DNA of 33,907 nt from NCBI RefSeq assembly GCF_900102075.1, contig NZ_FNAV01000030.1, positions 1-33,907 of the forward strand. The letters are read 5' to 3'. Both the position numbers and the translations under genes were made by a program. This document shows positions 26,734 to 33,815 of the stretch, piece by piece. The notes under the pieces were generated by a model. That model was not told where the DNA came from and did no database searches. It saw nothing but the letters and a program-made list of their open reading frames with translations. This DNA comes from Salipiger thiooxidans. GTDB lineage: Bacteria > Pseudomonadota > Alphaproteobacteria > Rhodobacterales > Rhodobacteraceae. Each line of letters begins with the position of its first letter. Position 1 is the stretch's first letter.

Positions 26734-27284
26734 CTGTGGTTTTTCTACGGCGTGACGCTTGGTCAAGCGCCTCTAAACACACAGGACGTCCGTCCAACTT
26801 GGATCGCGTATTAGCACATTGAGCGAATGTGCCGAAAATCAGGAGTCTCGCAAGCATTGCAGATTTTGCGGCGGCGCGAGCTCGCCCCAAAGATGAGCCC
26901 CTCCTAGTCGGGCAATGACAAGGCTCTGAAACCGCTCCTTGGTATCTCCGATTGGCGGGGCATATCGCGAGCCACCTCGCCCTTCTACGTAGACGCCCTC
27001 ATCCTGTCCCAATGAGAAGTGTAAAATTGTTGACCATCGGAGAAGCCCGGATCTGACCAGAGGGCAACGGCAGAACATTCGCTACAGCATTGCAACTGTC
27101 CGAAGTCCTGCGGCCACCTCTAAGCAACCTGTCGCATGCTTTCGGCCCACCTCAATGACGACCGATTCTACGCGATGCACGCTGGGCGTTGCATGAAGCT
27201 GCGTCCAAGCGCTTTTCGCTTGGCGGGTTCTTTGGCGGGTAGAGACGTCAGACCGGCAATTTCTCAATAAAAAACAATGCCTAC
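26734..27284. other. Stretch without recognisable genes beside the tRNA
   Basis: About 550 bp between the IS5 fragment and the tRNA-Ser gene. Short frames exist on both strands (for example minus 27078-26839), but none has a recognisable domain or a convincing start. No integrase remnant and no second copy of the tRNA 3' end are seen. It may hold eroded island-border DNA. The minus strand just beyond the tRNA has a T-run (about 27274-27268) without a strong hairpin. Confidence 0.6.
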
Positions 27285-27374
27285 TGGCGGAGGCTCAGGG
27301 ATTCGAACCCTGGGGACGCTCTCACGCCCAACGGTTTTCAAGACCGCCGCATTCGACCACTCTGCCAAACCTCC
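27285..27374 (-). tRNA. tRNA-Ser (anticodon UGA), CCA encoded
   Basis: The minus strand from 27374 to 27285 folds as a class II tRNA of 90 nt. The acceptor stem GGAGGTT pairs with AGCCTCC and is followed by discriminator G and an encoded CCA. The anticodon arm CGGTCTTGAAAACCG has anticodon TGA. A long variable arm (about TTGGGCGTGAGAGCGTCCC) typical of tRNA-Ser is present, as is the T arm with GGTTCGAATCC. It reads UCN serine codons, chiefly UCA. Its 3' end faces the accessory region, the usual geometry for site-specific island integration. Certain as a tRNA; the island role is inference. Confidence 0.97.
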
Positions 27375-27655
27375 GGTCCGACACGACTAGCCTCGCTCAC
27401 GCGATTCTGAAAGCCGCATGTAGAGGGAAAAACCGCCAGCCGGACACTGCGGGCTTTCCTTGAACCGGCCGAACCGTTACTCTCGGCGCCATCACGCCGG
27501 CCGGACCGGCGGGACACAGGCACAACGGAGCAGGCATCACCGGCGGGCACGGCCCCCGGGCGGCGCACCCGGTGAACAATAACCCCGGCAGCAAAAGATC
27601 CGGGGACAAGAGCGGACGACAGGGCGCGGGCTCTGACACAGGCAAGGAACGACGC
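27375..27655. other. Spacer with divergent control regions for tRNA-Ser and the SPOR operon
   Basis: These 281 bp separate the tRNA (minus strand) from the SPOR lipoprotein gene (plus strand), so they must hold promoters in both directions. Several GC-rich inverted repeats occur (for example CGCCGGCCGGACCGGCG near 27500). I could not pick either promoter with confidence. A frame extension back to an ATG at 27572 exists, but it lacks a ribosome-binding site and would bury the signal peptide. Confidence 0.4.
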
Positions 27656-28549
27656 ATGGGCACAGAGTTTGCAAAGCGGCCGGGCACTGCGTGGCGGGCA
27701 GCGATCCTGCTTGCCGGCGCCACGGCGCTCGTCGGCTGCGACGAGGGTGCGATGCCCGGCTTCCTGCAATCCAAGGACAAGGGCGCCGAGACCGGCGAGA
27801 CCGTCAGCCGCGCCGGGCGCAGCGTCGAGCGCGACATCGAGGCGCCCGAGATCTTCCACGCCACCGAGGCGGGGCTCTGGGACGGACGGCCGTCGCTCGG
27901 CGGCGTCTGGGTCGCCCACCCCGACGTGACCGACCCCGAGCGCGTCATCATCCGCAACCAGCAGAACGGCCAGTTCGTCATCGGCGCCCTCTTCCGCCGC
28001 GAGCGCGAGACGCCGGGGCCGCGGCTTCAGGTCTCCTCCGACGCCGCCGCCGCGCTCGAGATGCTGGCGGGCGCGCCCACCAACCTCGACGTGATCGCCC
28101 TGCGCCGCGAGGAGATGGCCGCCGATCCCGACCCGGTGCCCGCCGCCACCAAGGCCGCGACCCTGCCCGGGGCATCGAACGTGAGCGAAAGCCCCCTCGC
28201 CCCGGTCGCGGGCGCAGCCACCGCCGCGCCGGCCGCGGCCCCCGCCGAGACCGCCCCTGCCCCGCAGGCCGCCGCCCTGGCGCCGAAACCCGCGCCCGCG
28301 AAACCTGTTTCCTCGCTCGACAAGCCCTATATCCAGATCGGGATCTTCAGCGTCGAGCAGAACGCCGAGAACACCGCCACCGCCCTGCGCCAGAACGGCA
28401 TGGTGCCCACGGTCCGCGAGCAGTCGAGCTCGGGCAAGACCTTCTGGAGGGTCATCGTCGGCCCGGCCCAGAACGAGACCGAGCGCGCCGACCTGCTCCG
28501 CAAGATCAAGGCATCGGGCTTCACCGACGCCTACGCCGTGACCAACTGA
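27656..28549 (+). CDS. SPOR-domain outer-membrane lipoprotein
   Basis: The ATG at 27656 follows AAGGAA at 8-10 bp spacing and opens a lipoprotein signal peptide with lipobox LVGC, lipidated Cys28. The 297-aa product has an N-terminal domain (WDGRPSLGGVWVAHPDVTDP, VIIRNQQNGQFVIGALFRRE), a long Ala/Pro-rich linker (about 165-220), and a C-terminal SPOR domain (about 223-297: KPYIQIGIFSVEQNAENTAT, FWRVIVGPAQNETERADLL). SPOR domains bind denuded glycan strands at the division septum, so the protein probably localises to sites of peptidoglycan splitting. It stands immediately before a D,D-carboxypeptidase, a gene order common in Rhodobacterales. Confidence 0.9.
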   Translation: MGTEFAKRPGTAWRAAILLAGATALVGCDEGAMPGFLQSKDKGAETGETVSRAGRSVERDIEAPEIFHATEAGLWDGRPSLGGVWVAHPDVTDPERVIIRNQQNGQFVIGALFRRERETPGPRLQVSSDAAAALEMLAGAPTNLDVIALRREEMAADPDPVPAATKAATLPGASNVSESPLAPVAGAATAAPAAAPAETAPAPQAAALAPKPAPAKPVSSLDKPYIQIGIFSVEQNAENTATALRQNGMVPTVREQSSSGKTFWRVIVGPAQNETERADLLRKIKASGFTDAYAVTN

Positions 28550-28614
28550 CCCCGTCCCGGCCTCCGATGCGGCCGGAAATGACAAGACGCACGAACAGAC
28601 GCACAAGAAGGACG

Positions 28615-29805
28615 ATGAGCCGCCCGATGATCGCTTCCCGCCCCCTGCGCCGGCTGCTGGCCGCCGCCTCGACCCTCGCGGTGCTCGCAACACAGGCCGG
28701 TGCCTTCGACACCAGCGCCCGCGCCGCCTTCGTGCTCGATTACACCACCGGCACGGTGCTGATGGCCAAGAACGCCGACGAGGCGATGCCCCCGGCCTCG
28801 ATGTCCAAGCTGATGACGCTCTACATGGCCTTCGAGGCAATCCACGACGGGCGCCTGACGCTGGACGAACGCCTGCCGGTCTCGGAACACGCCATGTCCT
28901 ACGGCGGCTCGACAATGTTCCTCAACACCCAGGACCGGGTCCGGGTCGAGGACCTGCTGCGCGGCATCATCGTGCTCTCGGGCAACGACGCCTGCGCGGT
29001 GATCGCCGAGGCGCTGTCGCCCAATGGCACCGAGCCCGGCTTCGCCGAGCTCATGACCCGGCGCGCCCAGCAGCTCGGCATGACCAACTCGACCTTCGCC
29101 AACGCCAGCGGCTGGCCGGCGGCCAACCACCGCATGTCGATGCGCGACCTCACCCTGCTGGCGACCCGGATCATCGAGGACTTCCCCGAATTCTACCCGA
29201 TCTTCGCCGAGAAGCAGTTCGCCTTCGACGGCCGCGCGCCCTCGAACGTCAACAACCGCAACCCGCTTCTGCGCCTCAACATCGGCGCCGACGGGCTGAA
29301 GACCGGCCACACCGCCGAGGCCGGCTACGGGCTCGTGGGCTCGGCCAAGCAGGGCGAGCGCCGGGTGGTCTTCGCGATGACCGGGCTCGACAGCGAGCGC
29401 GCCCGCGCCGAGGAAAGCGAGTCCATCGTCAACTGGGCCTTCCGCCAGTTCGCCGAGCGCACGCTGGTCAAGAAGGGCACCGCCGTCGCGCAGGCCGACG
29501 TCTGGATGGGCTCCGCCGAAAGCGTGGGCCTCGTGGCCGAGGACGACATCACCCTGCTGGTGCCGGTGACCCCGGGCACCACGCTCGAGGCCGAGGTGGT
29601 CTACACCGGCCCGCTCAAGGCGCCCATCGCGCAGGGCCAGCAGCTGGCCGAGCTGATCATCCGCCCCGAAGGCCTGCCCGAGCACCGGGTGCCGCTCTTC
29701 GCCGAGCACGAGGTCGCGGGCGGCGGGTTCACCAAGCGCATGCTGGTGGTCAGCAAGGCGCTCTTCAACCGTATCCAGCAGCCCGCCGCCGGAGAGGCGA
29801 TGTGA
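28615..29805 (+). CDS. dacA: D-alanyl-D-alanine carboxypeptidase (DacA/PBP5-6 type)
   Basis: This penicillin-binding protein removes the terminal D-Ala from peptidoglycan pentapeptides in the periplasm and is membrane-anchored or exported. The start at 28615 is supported by AAGAAGGA 4-11 bp upstream. A signal peptide ends near TQAGAF. The catalytic motifs of the S11 family are complete: SMSK with Ser62 and Lys65, SGN at 122-124, and KTG at 229-231. A C-terminal beta domain (LLVPVTPGTTLEAEVVYTGP) follows from about residue 300, as in PBP5. Length (396 aa) is normal. It is 65 bp downstream of the SPOR gene and overlaps tmk by 4 bp (GTGA). Confidence 0.95.
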   Translation: MSRPMIASRPLRRLLAAASTLAVLATQAGAFDTSARAAFVLDYTTGTVLMAKNADEAMPPASMSKLMTLYMAFEAIHDGRLTLDERLPVSEHAMSYGGSTMFLNTQDRVRVEDLLRGIIVLSGNDACAVIAEALSPNGTEPGFAELMTRRAQQLGMTNSTFANASGWPAANHRMSMRDLTLLATRIIEDFPEFYPIFAEKQFAFDGRAPSNVNNRNPLLRLNIGADGLKTGHTAEAGYGLVGSAKQGERRVVFAMTGLDSERARAEESESIVNWAFRQFAERTLVKKGTAVAQADVWMGSAESVGLVAEDDITLLVPVTPGTTLEAEVVYTGPLKAPIAQGQQLAELIIRPEGLPEHRVPLFAEHEVAGGGFTKRMLVVSKALFNRIQQPAAGEAM

Positions 29806-30428
29806 CCGGCGGCACGGGGCTGTTCATCAGCTTCGAAGGCATCGACGGCTCTGGCAAATCCACCCAGGCGCGGCTGCTCGCCGAGCAGCTGCGCGGGGAC
29901 GGGCACGAGGTGGTGCTGACCCGCGAGCCCGGCGGCTCCCCCGGCGCCGAGGAGATCCGGGCGCTGGTGCTGCAGGGCGATCCCGACCGCTGGTCCGCCG
30001 AGACCGAGCTGCTGCTGTTCACCGCCGCCCGCCGCGACCATCTGGAACGCACCATCCAGCCGGCGCTGGCCCGCGGCGCCACGGTGATCTGCGACCGCTT
30101 CGCCGATTCCACCCGCATGTACCAGGGCCTGTCGCGCGGCGATCTGCGCGCCGCCGTCGACGCCCTGCACGAGCGCATGATCGGCGTCGAGCCCGACCTC
30201 ACCATCCTCATCGACATGGACCCCGCCGCGGCGCTGCCCCGGGCCAAGGCGCGCGCCACCGCCGAGGAGCGCTTCGAGGATTTCGGACTGCCGCTTCAGG
30301 AGAAGATGCGCGCGGGCTTCCTCGCCCTCGCCGCCGAGTTCCCCGACCGCTTCCGCATCATCGACGGCAACCGCGCGCCCGAAGCGGTGGCGCGCGACGT
30401 GCGTGCCGCGCTACAAGCGCGGACATGA
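29802..30428 (+). CDS. tmk: Thymidylate kinase
   Basis: The enzyme phosphorylates dTMP to dTDP with ATP in the cytoplasm, an essential step of dTTP synthesis. The P-loop EGIDGSGKST is at residues 12-21. REPGGSPGAEEIR (TMP contact region) follows at about 41-53, and the DRF motif (VICDRFADSTRMYQG) at about 96-110. The ATERF-type lid segment (ARATAEERFEDFG) is present at about 149-161. The 208-aa length is standard. The gene begins with GTG overlapping the dacA stop by four bases and ends in an ATGA overlap with holB, so the three genes are translationally coupled. Confidence 0.96.
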   Translation: MTGGTGLFISFEGIDGSGKSTQARLLAEQLRGDGHEVVLTREPGGSPGAEEIRALVLQGDPDRWSAETELLLFTAARRDHLERTIQPALARGATVICDRFADSTRMYQGLSRGDLRAAVDALHERMIGVEPDLTILIDMDPAAALPRAKARATAEERFEDFGLPLQEKMRAGFLALAAEFPDRFRIIDGNRAPEAVARDVRAALQART

Positions 30429-31543
30429 GCGACACCGAGATTCCCCAGCCCGACCGCGTCGAGGGCGCGCCGCATCCGCGCGAGACCGTCCGCCTGTTCG
30501 GACAGGACCGGGCCGAGCAGGACTTCCTCTCCGCCTACACCTCGGGCCGGCTGCACCATGGCTGGCTGATCACCGGGCCCAAGGGGCTCGGCAAGGCGAC
30601 GCTGGCCTGGCGCATCGCGCGCTTCCTGCTGGCAACGCCCGAGTCGCAGGACGACGGGCTCTTCGGCGCCCCGCCGCCGCCCGAGACGCTCGGGATCGCG
30701 CCGGATCACCCGGTGATGCGCCGCACCCTGGCGCTGTCCGAGCCCGGGCTCTTCCTGCTGCGGCGGTCGTGGGACGACAAGGCCAAGCGGCTCAAGACCC
30801 AGCTCACCGTGGACGAGGTGCGCAAACTCAAGGGCTTCTTCACCCTGTCCTCGGCCGAGGGCGGGCGCCGGGTGGTGATCGTCGACAGCATGGACGAGCT
30901 CAACGTGAGCGCCGCCAACGCCATCCTCAAGCTGCTCGAGGAGCCGCCGGCGCGCACCGTGCTGCTGATGATCTCGCACCAGCCCTCGCGCCTCCTGCCC
31001 ACCATCCGCTCGCGCTGCCGCGAGCTGCGCCTGGGTCCCCTCGATCCCGAGGACATGGCCCGCGCGCTGGGACAGGCGGGCGCCGAGGTCCGCACCGACG
31101 AGGCGCAGGCGCTCTCGGCACTGGCTGCGGGCTCGGTGGGGGCTGCGCTGCGGCTGCTGAACCACGACGGGCTGAAGCTCTACGCCGACCTCGTCCGGCT
31201 TCTCGACACCCTGCCCCGGCTCGACCGCCCCCGCGCCATCGCCCTCGGCGAAAGCACCGCAGGCAAGGCCAACGAGCCGCGGCTCGATCTCGTGCTGACA
31301 CTGATGGATCTCGTGTTGGCCCGGCTCGCGCGCACCGGCGTCACCGGAAAGCCGCCGATGCCCGAGGCCGCCCCCGGCGAGGCCGCGATGCTCTCCCGCC
31401 TCGCCCCGGACCCCGCCACCGGGCGCGCCTGGGCCCGGATCGCGCAGGACGCCGGCGACCGCGCCCGCCATGCCCGCGCCGTCAACGTCGACCCCGCCGC
31501 GCTGGTACTCGACATGATCCTGCAACTCCACAAGGTCGCCTGA
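30425..31543 (+). CDS. holB: DNA polymerase III delta-prime subunit (clamp loader)
   Basis: HolB is a rigid stator subunit of the replication clamp-loader complex. The 372-aa product shows a Walker-A-like GPKGLGKAT at about residues 51-59, a Walker-B region VVIVDSMDELN, the sensor NAILKLLEEPP, and the SRC motif (TIRSRCRELRL) near residue 200 that contributes the arginine finger to neighbouring ATPase subunits. A C-terminal helical collar follows. The ATG overlaps the tmk stop by four bases. tmk-holB linkage is conserved in many bacteria. The insert between the Walker A region and the VDEVRKLKGFF segment is usual for alphaproteobacterial members. Confidence 0.95.
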   Translation: MSDTEIPQPDRVEGAPHPRETVRLFGQDRAEQDFLSAYTSGRLHHGWLITGPKGLGKATLAWRIARFLLATPESQDDGLFGAPPPPETLGIAPDHPVMRRTLALSEPGLFLLRRSWDDKAKRLKTQLTVDEVRKLKGFFTLSSAEGGRRVVIVDSMDELNVSAANAILKLLEEPPARTVLLMISHQPSRLLPTIRSRCRELRLGPLDPEDMARALGQAGAEVRTDEAQALSALAAGSVGAALRLLNHDGLKLYADLVRLLDTLPRLDRPRAIALGESTAGKANEPRLDLVLTLMDLVLARLARTGVTGKPPMPEAAPGEAAMLSRLAPDPATGRAWARIAQDAGDRARHARAVNVDPAALVLDMILQLHKVA

Positions 31544-31569
31544 CCGGCGCCCCCGGCGAAGCCCCCACA

Positions 31570-31620
31570 TCTTCATCTTGCCAAGCAAACACCGCAGGAG
31601 ACGGGGACAACACCCCCCTC
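31570..31620 (+). repeat. Intergenic repeat copy 1
   Basis: Begins TCTTCATCTTGCCAAGCAAA and aligns with 31736-31800 over its first half, then degenerates (GCAGGAGACGGGGACAAC against the G-rich hairpins of copy 2). Confidence 0.6.
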
Positions 31621-31735
31621 TCCCGCAACGGGCTGGCCCTCTGGACCCGCGGCACTGGACCCGCGTCACCAAGCCCATCCCATCAACCCGGCCCACCGCT
31701 AGGCACTCAAAACAGGCCGCAGCCAGGCCCTCGCG

Positions 31736-31800
31736 TCTTCATCTTGCCAGACAAACTCCGGGGGAGTCCCGCAGGGACGGGGGCAGCGCCCCCTGCCCCC
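31736..31800 (+). repeat. Intergenic repeat copy 2 with two hairpins
   Basis: Begins TCTTCATCTTGCCAGACAAA. It contains GTCCC-GCA-GGGAC (31766-31778) and directly after it GGGGGCAG-6 nt-CTGCCCCC (31779-31800), two perfect stems. This resembles short palindromic repeats scattered between genes of Rhodobacteraceae, from memory. A terminator-like or RNA-stabilising role is possible. Confidence 0.65.
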
Positions 31801-31873
31801 GCGCCACAGGCACCAGGGCCGGGCAACCGCACAGCAAGACCCAGCGGCGCAGAAACAAGGCGCGCAACCGGCC

Positions 31874-32938
31874 TCAGACGATCCCGCCCTTGATGAACCG
31901 GTCGGCGAGCGTGGCGTAGGCCTGGGCCATGACGCCGTCGCCAAGGGCGACCGGCGTGCCCGCATCGCCGCCGATGCGGGTCTCGAGGTCGATGGGCAGC
32001 TGCGCCAGCACCGGCAGGCCCAGCCGCGCGGCTTCGGCCGCCACGCCGCCATGGCCGAAGAGATGCGCCTCGTGCCCGCAGTCGGGACATATATAGAGAG
32101 ACATGTTCTCGATCAGCCCCAGCACCGGCACGTTCAGGGTCTGGAACGCGTCGAGCGCCTTCTTGGCGTCGATCATCGCCACGTCCTGCGGCGTCGAGAC
32201 CACGATGGCCCCGGCAAGCTCGCTCTTCTGCCCCAGCGACAGCTGCACGTCTCCCGTGCCCGGCGGCAGGTCGATGAGCAGCACGTCGAGCTCGCCCCAT
32301 TCCACCTGCATCATCATCTGCTGCAGCGCGCCCATCAGCATCGGCCCGCGCCAGACCACGGCCTTGTCCTCGGGCAGCATGAAGCCGATGGACATGAGGG
32401 TCACGCCGTGCGCCTTGAGCGGAATGATGGTCTTGCCGTCCGGGCTCGCCGGGCGCTTCGAGATGCCGAACATGCGCGGCTGCGAGGGGCCGTGGATGTC
32501 CGCGTCCAGCAGGCCCACCTTCTTGCCCGCCCGCGCCAGCGCCACCGCGAGGTTCGAGGACACGGTGGATTTGCCCACCCCGCCCTTGCCCGAACCGATG
32601 GCGATCACCGTCTTCACGCCCGGCGGGTTCATCTTGCCCTCCTGCGGCTTGGCGTGGCCGCCGATCTTGAGCGAGGGCGCCTTGGCCGCGGGGCCATGGG
32701 CGGTGAGCGCCACGCTGACCGTGCGCACCCCGGGAAGCGAGGCCACGGCGCGTTCGGCCGCCGCGCGCAGGGGCTCCATCTGGCGTGCCATCTCGGGGCT
32801 CGGCGCCTCGATCACGAAGCGCACGGCGTCGCCGTCGACGCTCAGCGCACGAATCATGTCGCGCGAAATCAGGTCGCCGCCGCCGGGAAGCTCGAGCCGC
32901 GCGAGTTCGGCCTTCACCGCTTCAATTGTACCGGCCAT
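31874..32938 (-). CDS. mrp: Mrp/NBP35-family iron-sulfur cluster carrier ATPase (ApbC-like)
   Basis: Cytoplasmic P-loop ATPase that binds and delivers Fe-S clusters to apoproteins. The ATG at 32938 is chosen because AAAGGA stands 7-12 bp upstream; a start eight codons earlier lacks one. The N-terminal DUF59/MIP18-like domain (about 1-90) is followed by the deviant Walker A GSGKGGVGKST near residue 121-131, the LLDADIHGPSQPRMFG switch region, DVLLIDLPPGTGD, and the cluster-binding CPDC motif (YICPDCGHEAHLFG) near residue 285. Length 354 aa is normal. It is transcribed toward holB and away from the DUF1127 gene. Confidence 0.95.
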   Translation of the reverse strand: MAGTIEAVKAELARLELPGGGDLISRDMIRALSVDGDAVRFVIEAPSPEMARQMEPLRAAAERAVASLPGVRTVSVALTAHGPAAKAPSLKIGGHAKPQEGKMNPPGVKTVIAIGSGKGGVGKSTVSSNLAVALARAGKKVGLLDADIHGPSQPRMFGISKRPASPDGKTIIPLKAHGVTLMSIGFMLPEDKAVVWRGPMLMGALQQMMMQVEWGELDVLLIDLPPGTGDVQLSLGQKSELAGAIVVSTPQDVAMIDAKKALDAFQTLNVPVLGLIENMSLYICPDCGHEAHLFGHGGVAAEAARLGLPVLAQLPIDLETRIGGDAGTPVALGDGVMAQAYATLADRFIKGGIV

Positions 32939-32979
32939 GTAAATTCCTTTCGCTCTGTGCAACCCGACGTAGGGTCACT

Positions 32980-32994
32980 TTGCACCCGTTGCAA
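32980..32994. promoter_or_regulatory. Inverted repeat upstream of mrp
   Basis: TTGCA-CCCGT-TGCAA is a perfect 5-bp inverted repeat centred about 50 bp before the mrp start. A further TGCAA half-site (32958-32962) and ACCC-6-GGGT (32962-32975) lie closer to the gene. The arrangement could be an operator in the mrp promoter; the regulator is unknown. Confidence 0.35.
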
Positions 32995-33120
32995 TTCTCG
33001 AACAGGGTCTGCCCATTTTTTATACTTAACGCATTGGTTTCGCTCAGGTCTCCCTCAGCTACTCCATGCGCCAACTGCATAGCCGACTTGTGGCCTGCCG
33101 GGATTGTGCAGCTGCAGCAT

Positions 33121-33140
33121 TTGGCCCAAGTATAGGCCAA
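33121..33140. promoter_or_regulatory. Inverted repeat upstream of the DUF1127 gene
   Basis: TTGGCC-8 nt-GGCCAA is a perfect 6-bp inverted repeat ending 34 bp before the start codon at 33175. The centre contains AAGTATAG, which could be part of a -10 element. In Rhodobacter sphaeroides the equivalent operon is driven by RpoHI/RpoHII; I cannot assign a clear heat-shock-type -35 here. Confidence 0.35.
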
Positions 33141-33174
33141 CAACGCAACGCACGAACACAGGCTAACAAGCAAG

Positions 33175-33393
33175 ATGGCATACGCAACCGAACAGAACAC
33201 CAGCACCCAGAGCGGTTTCAGCGGTCGCATCGCATCCATGATGACTTCGCTGCGCGAGCGCAACGCCCGCCGCAAGCTCTTCAAGGAAACGCGGAACGAG
33301 CTGTCCGCGCTGAGCAACCGCGAACTGAGCGACCTCGGGCTGCACCGCTCGATGATCCGCCGTGTCGCATGGCAGGCCGCCTACGAGGCCTGA
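33175..33393 (+). CDS. DUF1127 small RNA-binding-type protein (CcaF1-like)
   Basis: A 72-aa basic protein whose C-terminal half is a DUF1127 domain: LFKETRNELSALSNRELSDL then GLHRSMIRRVAW. In R. sphaeroides the homologous gene (CcaF1, RSP_6037) is cotranscribed with the CcsR sRNAs, and its product binds RNA and affects sRNA maturation and RNA turnover. Here too the sRNA array starts 18 bp after the stop codon, so the same arrangement is very likely. The leader lacks a GGAGG Shine-Dalgarno (only AAGCAAG), which would spare the gene from its own anti-Shine-Dalgarno RNAs. Stress induction is inferred from the homologue. Confidence 0.9.
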   Translation: MAYATEQNTSTQSGFSGRIASMMTSLRERNARRKLFKETRNELSALSNRELSDLGLHRSMIRRVAWQAAYEA

Positions 33394-33411
33394 GACAGAT
33401 CTGATTTCGAC

Positions 33412-33508
33412 GGGCTCTCTCCTCCTCCCTGAGCCCATCGAACCCGGCGGCGGCTTCACTCCTCCTCCCGAGGCCGCCGCCGCAAAGACCAGACGGGCTG
33501 AACGCCCG
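33412..33508 (+). ncRNA. CcsR/cuckoo-type sRNA unit 1 (most divergent)
   Basis: Hairpin 1 is GGGCTC (33412-33417) paired with GAGCCC (33431-33436), with CCTCCTCCC at 33421-33429 in the loop. Hairpin 2 is a perfect 10-bp stem, CGGCGGCGGC (33445-33454) with GCCGCCGCCG (33473-33482), enclosing CCTCCTCCC at 33461-33469. A third stem CGGGC-TGAAC-GCCCG closes the unit. The stem sequences differ from those of later units but the loops are conserved, as expected for a functional motif. Confidence 0.85.
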
Positions 33509-33510
33509 AC

Positions 33511-33611
33511 AGTTTCGGAGCCCCTCTCCTCCTCCCTGGGGCCTTCGATTAGCGGCAGGGTCTCTCCTCCTCCCTGATCCTGCCGCACCTTATTCGGGCT
33601 AAAAGCCCAGC
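33511..33611 (+). ncRNA. CcsR/cuckoo-type sRNA unit 2 (subtype A)
   Basis: GCCCC (33520-33524) pairs with GGGGC (33538-33542) around CCTCCTCCC (33528-33536). CGGCAGG (33553-33559) pairs with CCTGCCG (33579-33585) around the second CCTCCTCCC (33566-33574). The 3' stem is GGGCT-AAA-AGCCC (33596-33608). The exposed motif is complementary to Shine-Dalgarno sequences, so the RNA may bind mRNAs or titrate other factors. Confidence 0.87.
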
Positions 33612-33713
33612 AGTTTCGGAGCCCCTCTCCTCCTCCCTGGGGCGTTCGATCCGCGGCGGGATCTCTCCTCCTCCCTGATCCCGCCGCACCTCATTCGGGC
33701 GAAAAGCCCAGCA
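33612..33713 (+). ncRNA. CcsR/cuckoo-type sRNA unit 3 (subtype B)
   Basis: Same architecture as unit 2, with motifs at 33629-33637 and 33667-33675. The second stem reads CGGCGGG with CCCGCCG: the A-to-G change in the 5' arm is matched by T-to-C in the 3' arm, a compensatory change that supports the fold. The 3' stem is GGGC-GAAAA-GCCC (33697-33709). Confidence 0.87.
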
Positions 33714-33815
33714 AGTTTCGGAGCCCCTCTCCTCCTCCCTGGGGCCTTCGATTAGCGGCAGGGTCTCTCCTCCTCCCTGACCCTGCCGCACCTCATTCGG
33801 GCGAAGAGCCCAGCA
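33714..33815 (+). ncRNA. CcsR/cuckoo-type sRNA unit 4 (subtype A)
   Basis: Nearly identical to unit 2, including CCTTCGATTAGCGGCAGGG, with motifs at 33731-33739 and 33769-33777. One T-to-C change (GACCCTGCCG) extends the second stem to CGGCAGGG with CCCTGCCG. The 3' stem is GGGC-GAAGA-GCCC. Confidence 0.87.

Larger units (their letters stand above)
31544..31873. other. Intergenic region with two degenerate repeat copies between convergent holB and mrp
   Basis: The 330-bp spacer has no credible gene. It contains two related copies of an intergenic repeat that open with TCTTCATCTTGCCA (31570 and 31736) and continue with CAAAC-CCG and G-rich hairpins. The position between two convergent genes fits transcription termination in both directions, although no T-run follows the hairpins. 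Confidence 0.6.

Noticed and set aside
26839..27078. Possible 79-aa gene on the minus strand in the island border
   Set aside because: No recognisable domain, no clear ribosome-binding site, and stretches on both strands look equally open, so I left it as unassigned DNA.
27572..27655. Upstream start for the SPOR lipoprotein
   Set aside because: Starting at 27572 would put 28 extra polar residues before the lipobox signal peptide; the ATG at 27656 has a ribosome-binding site.
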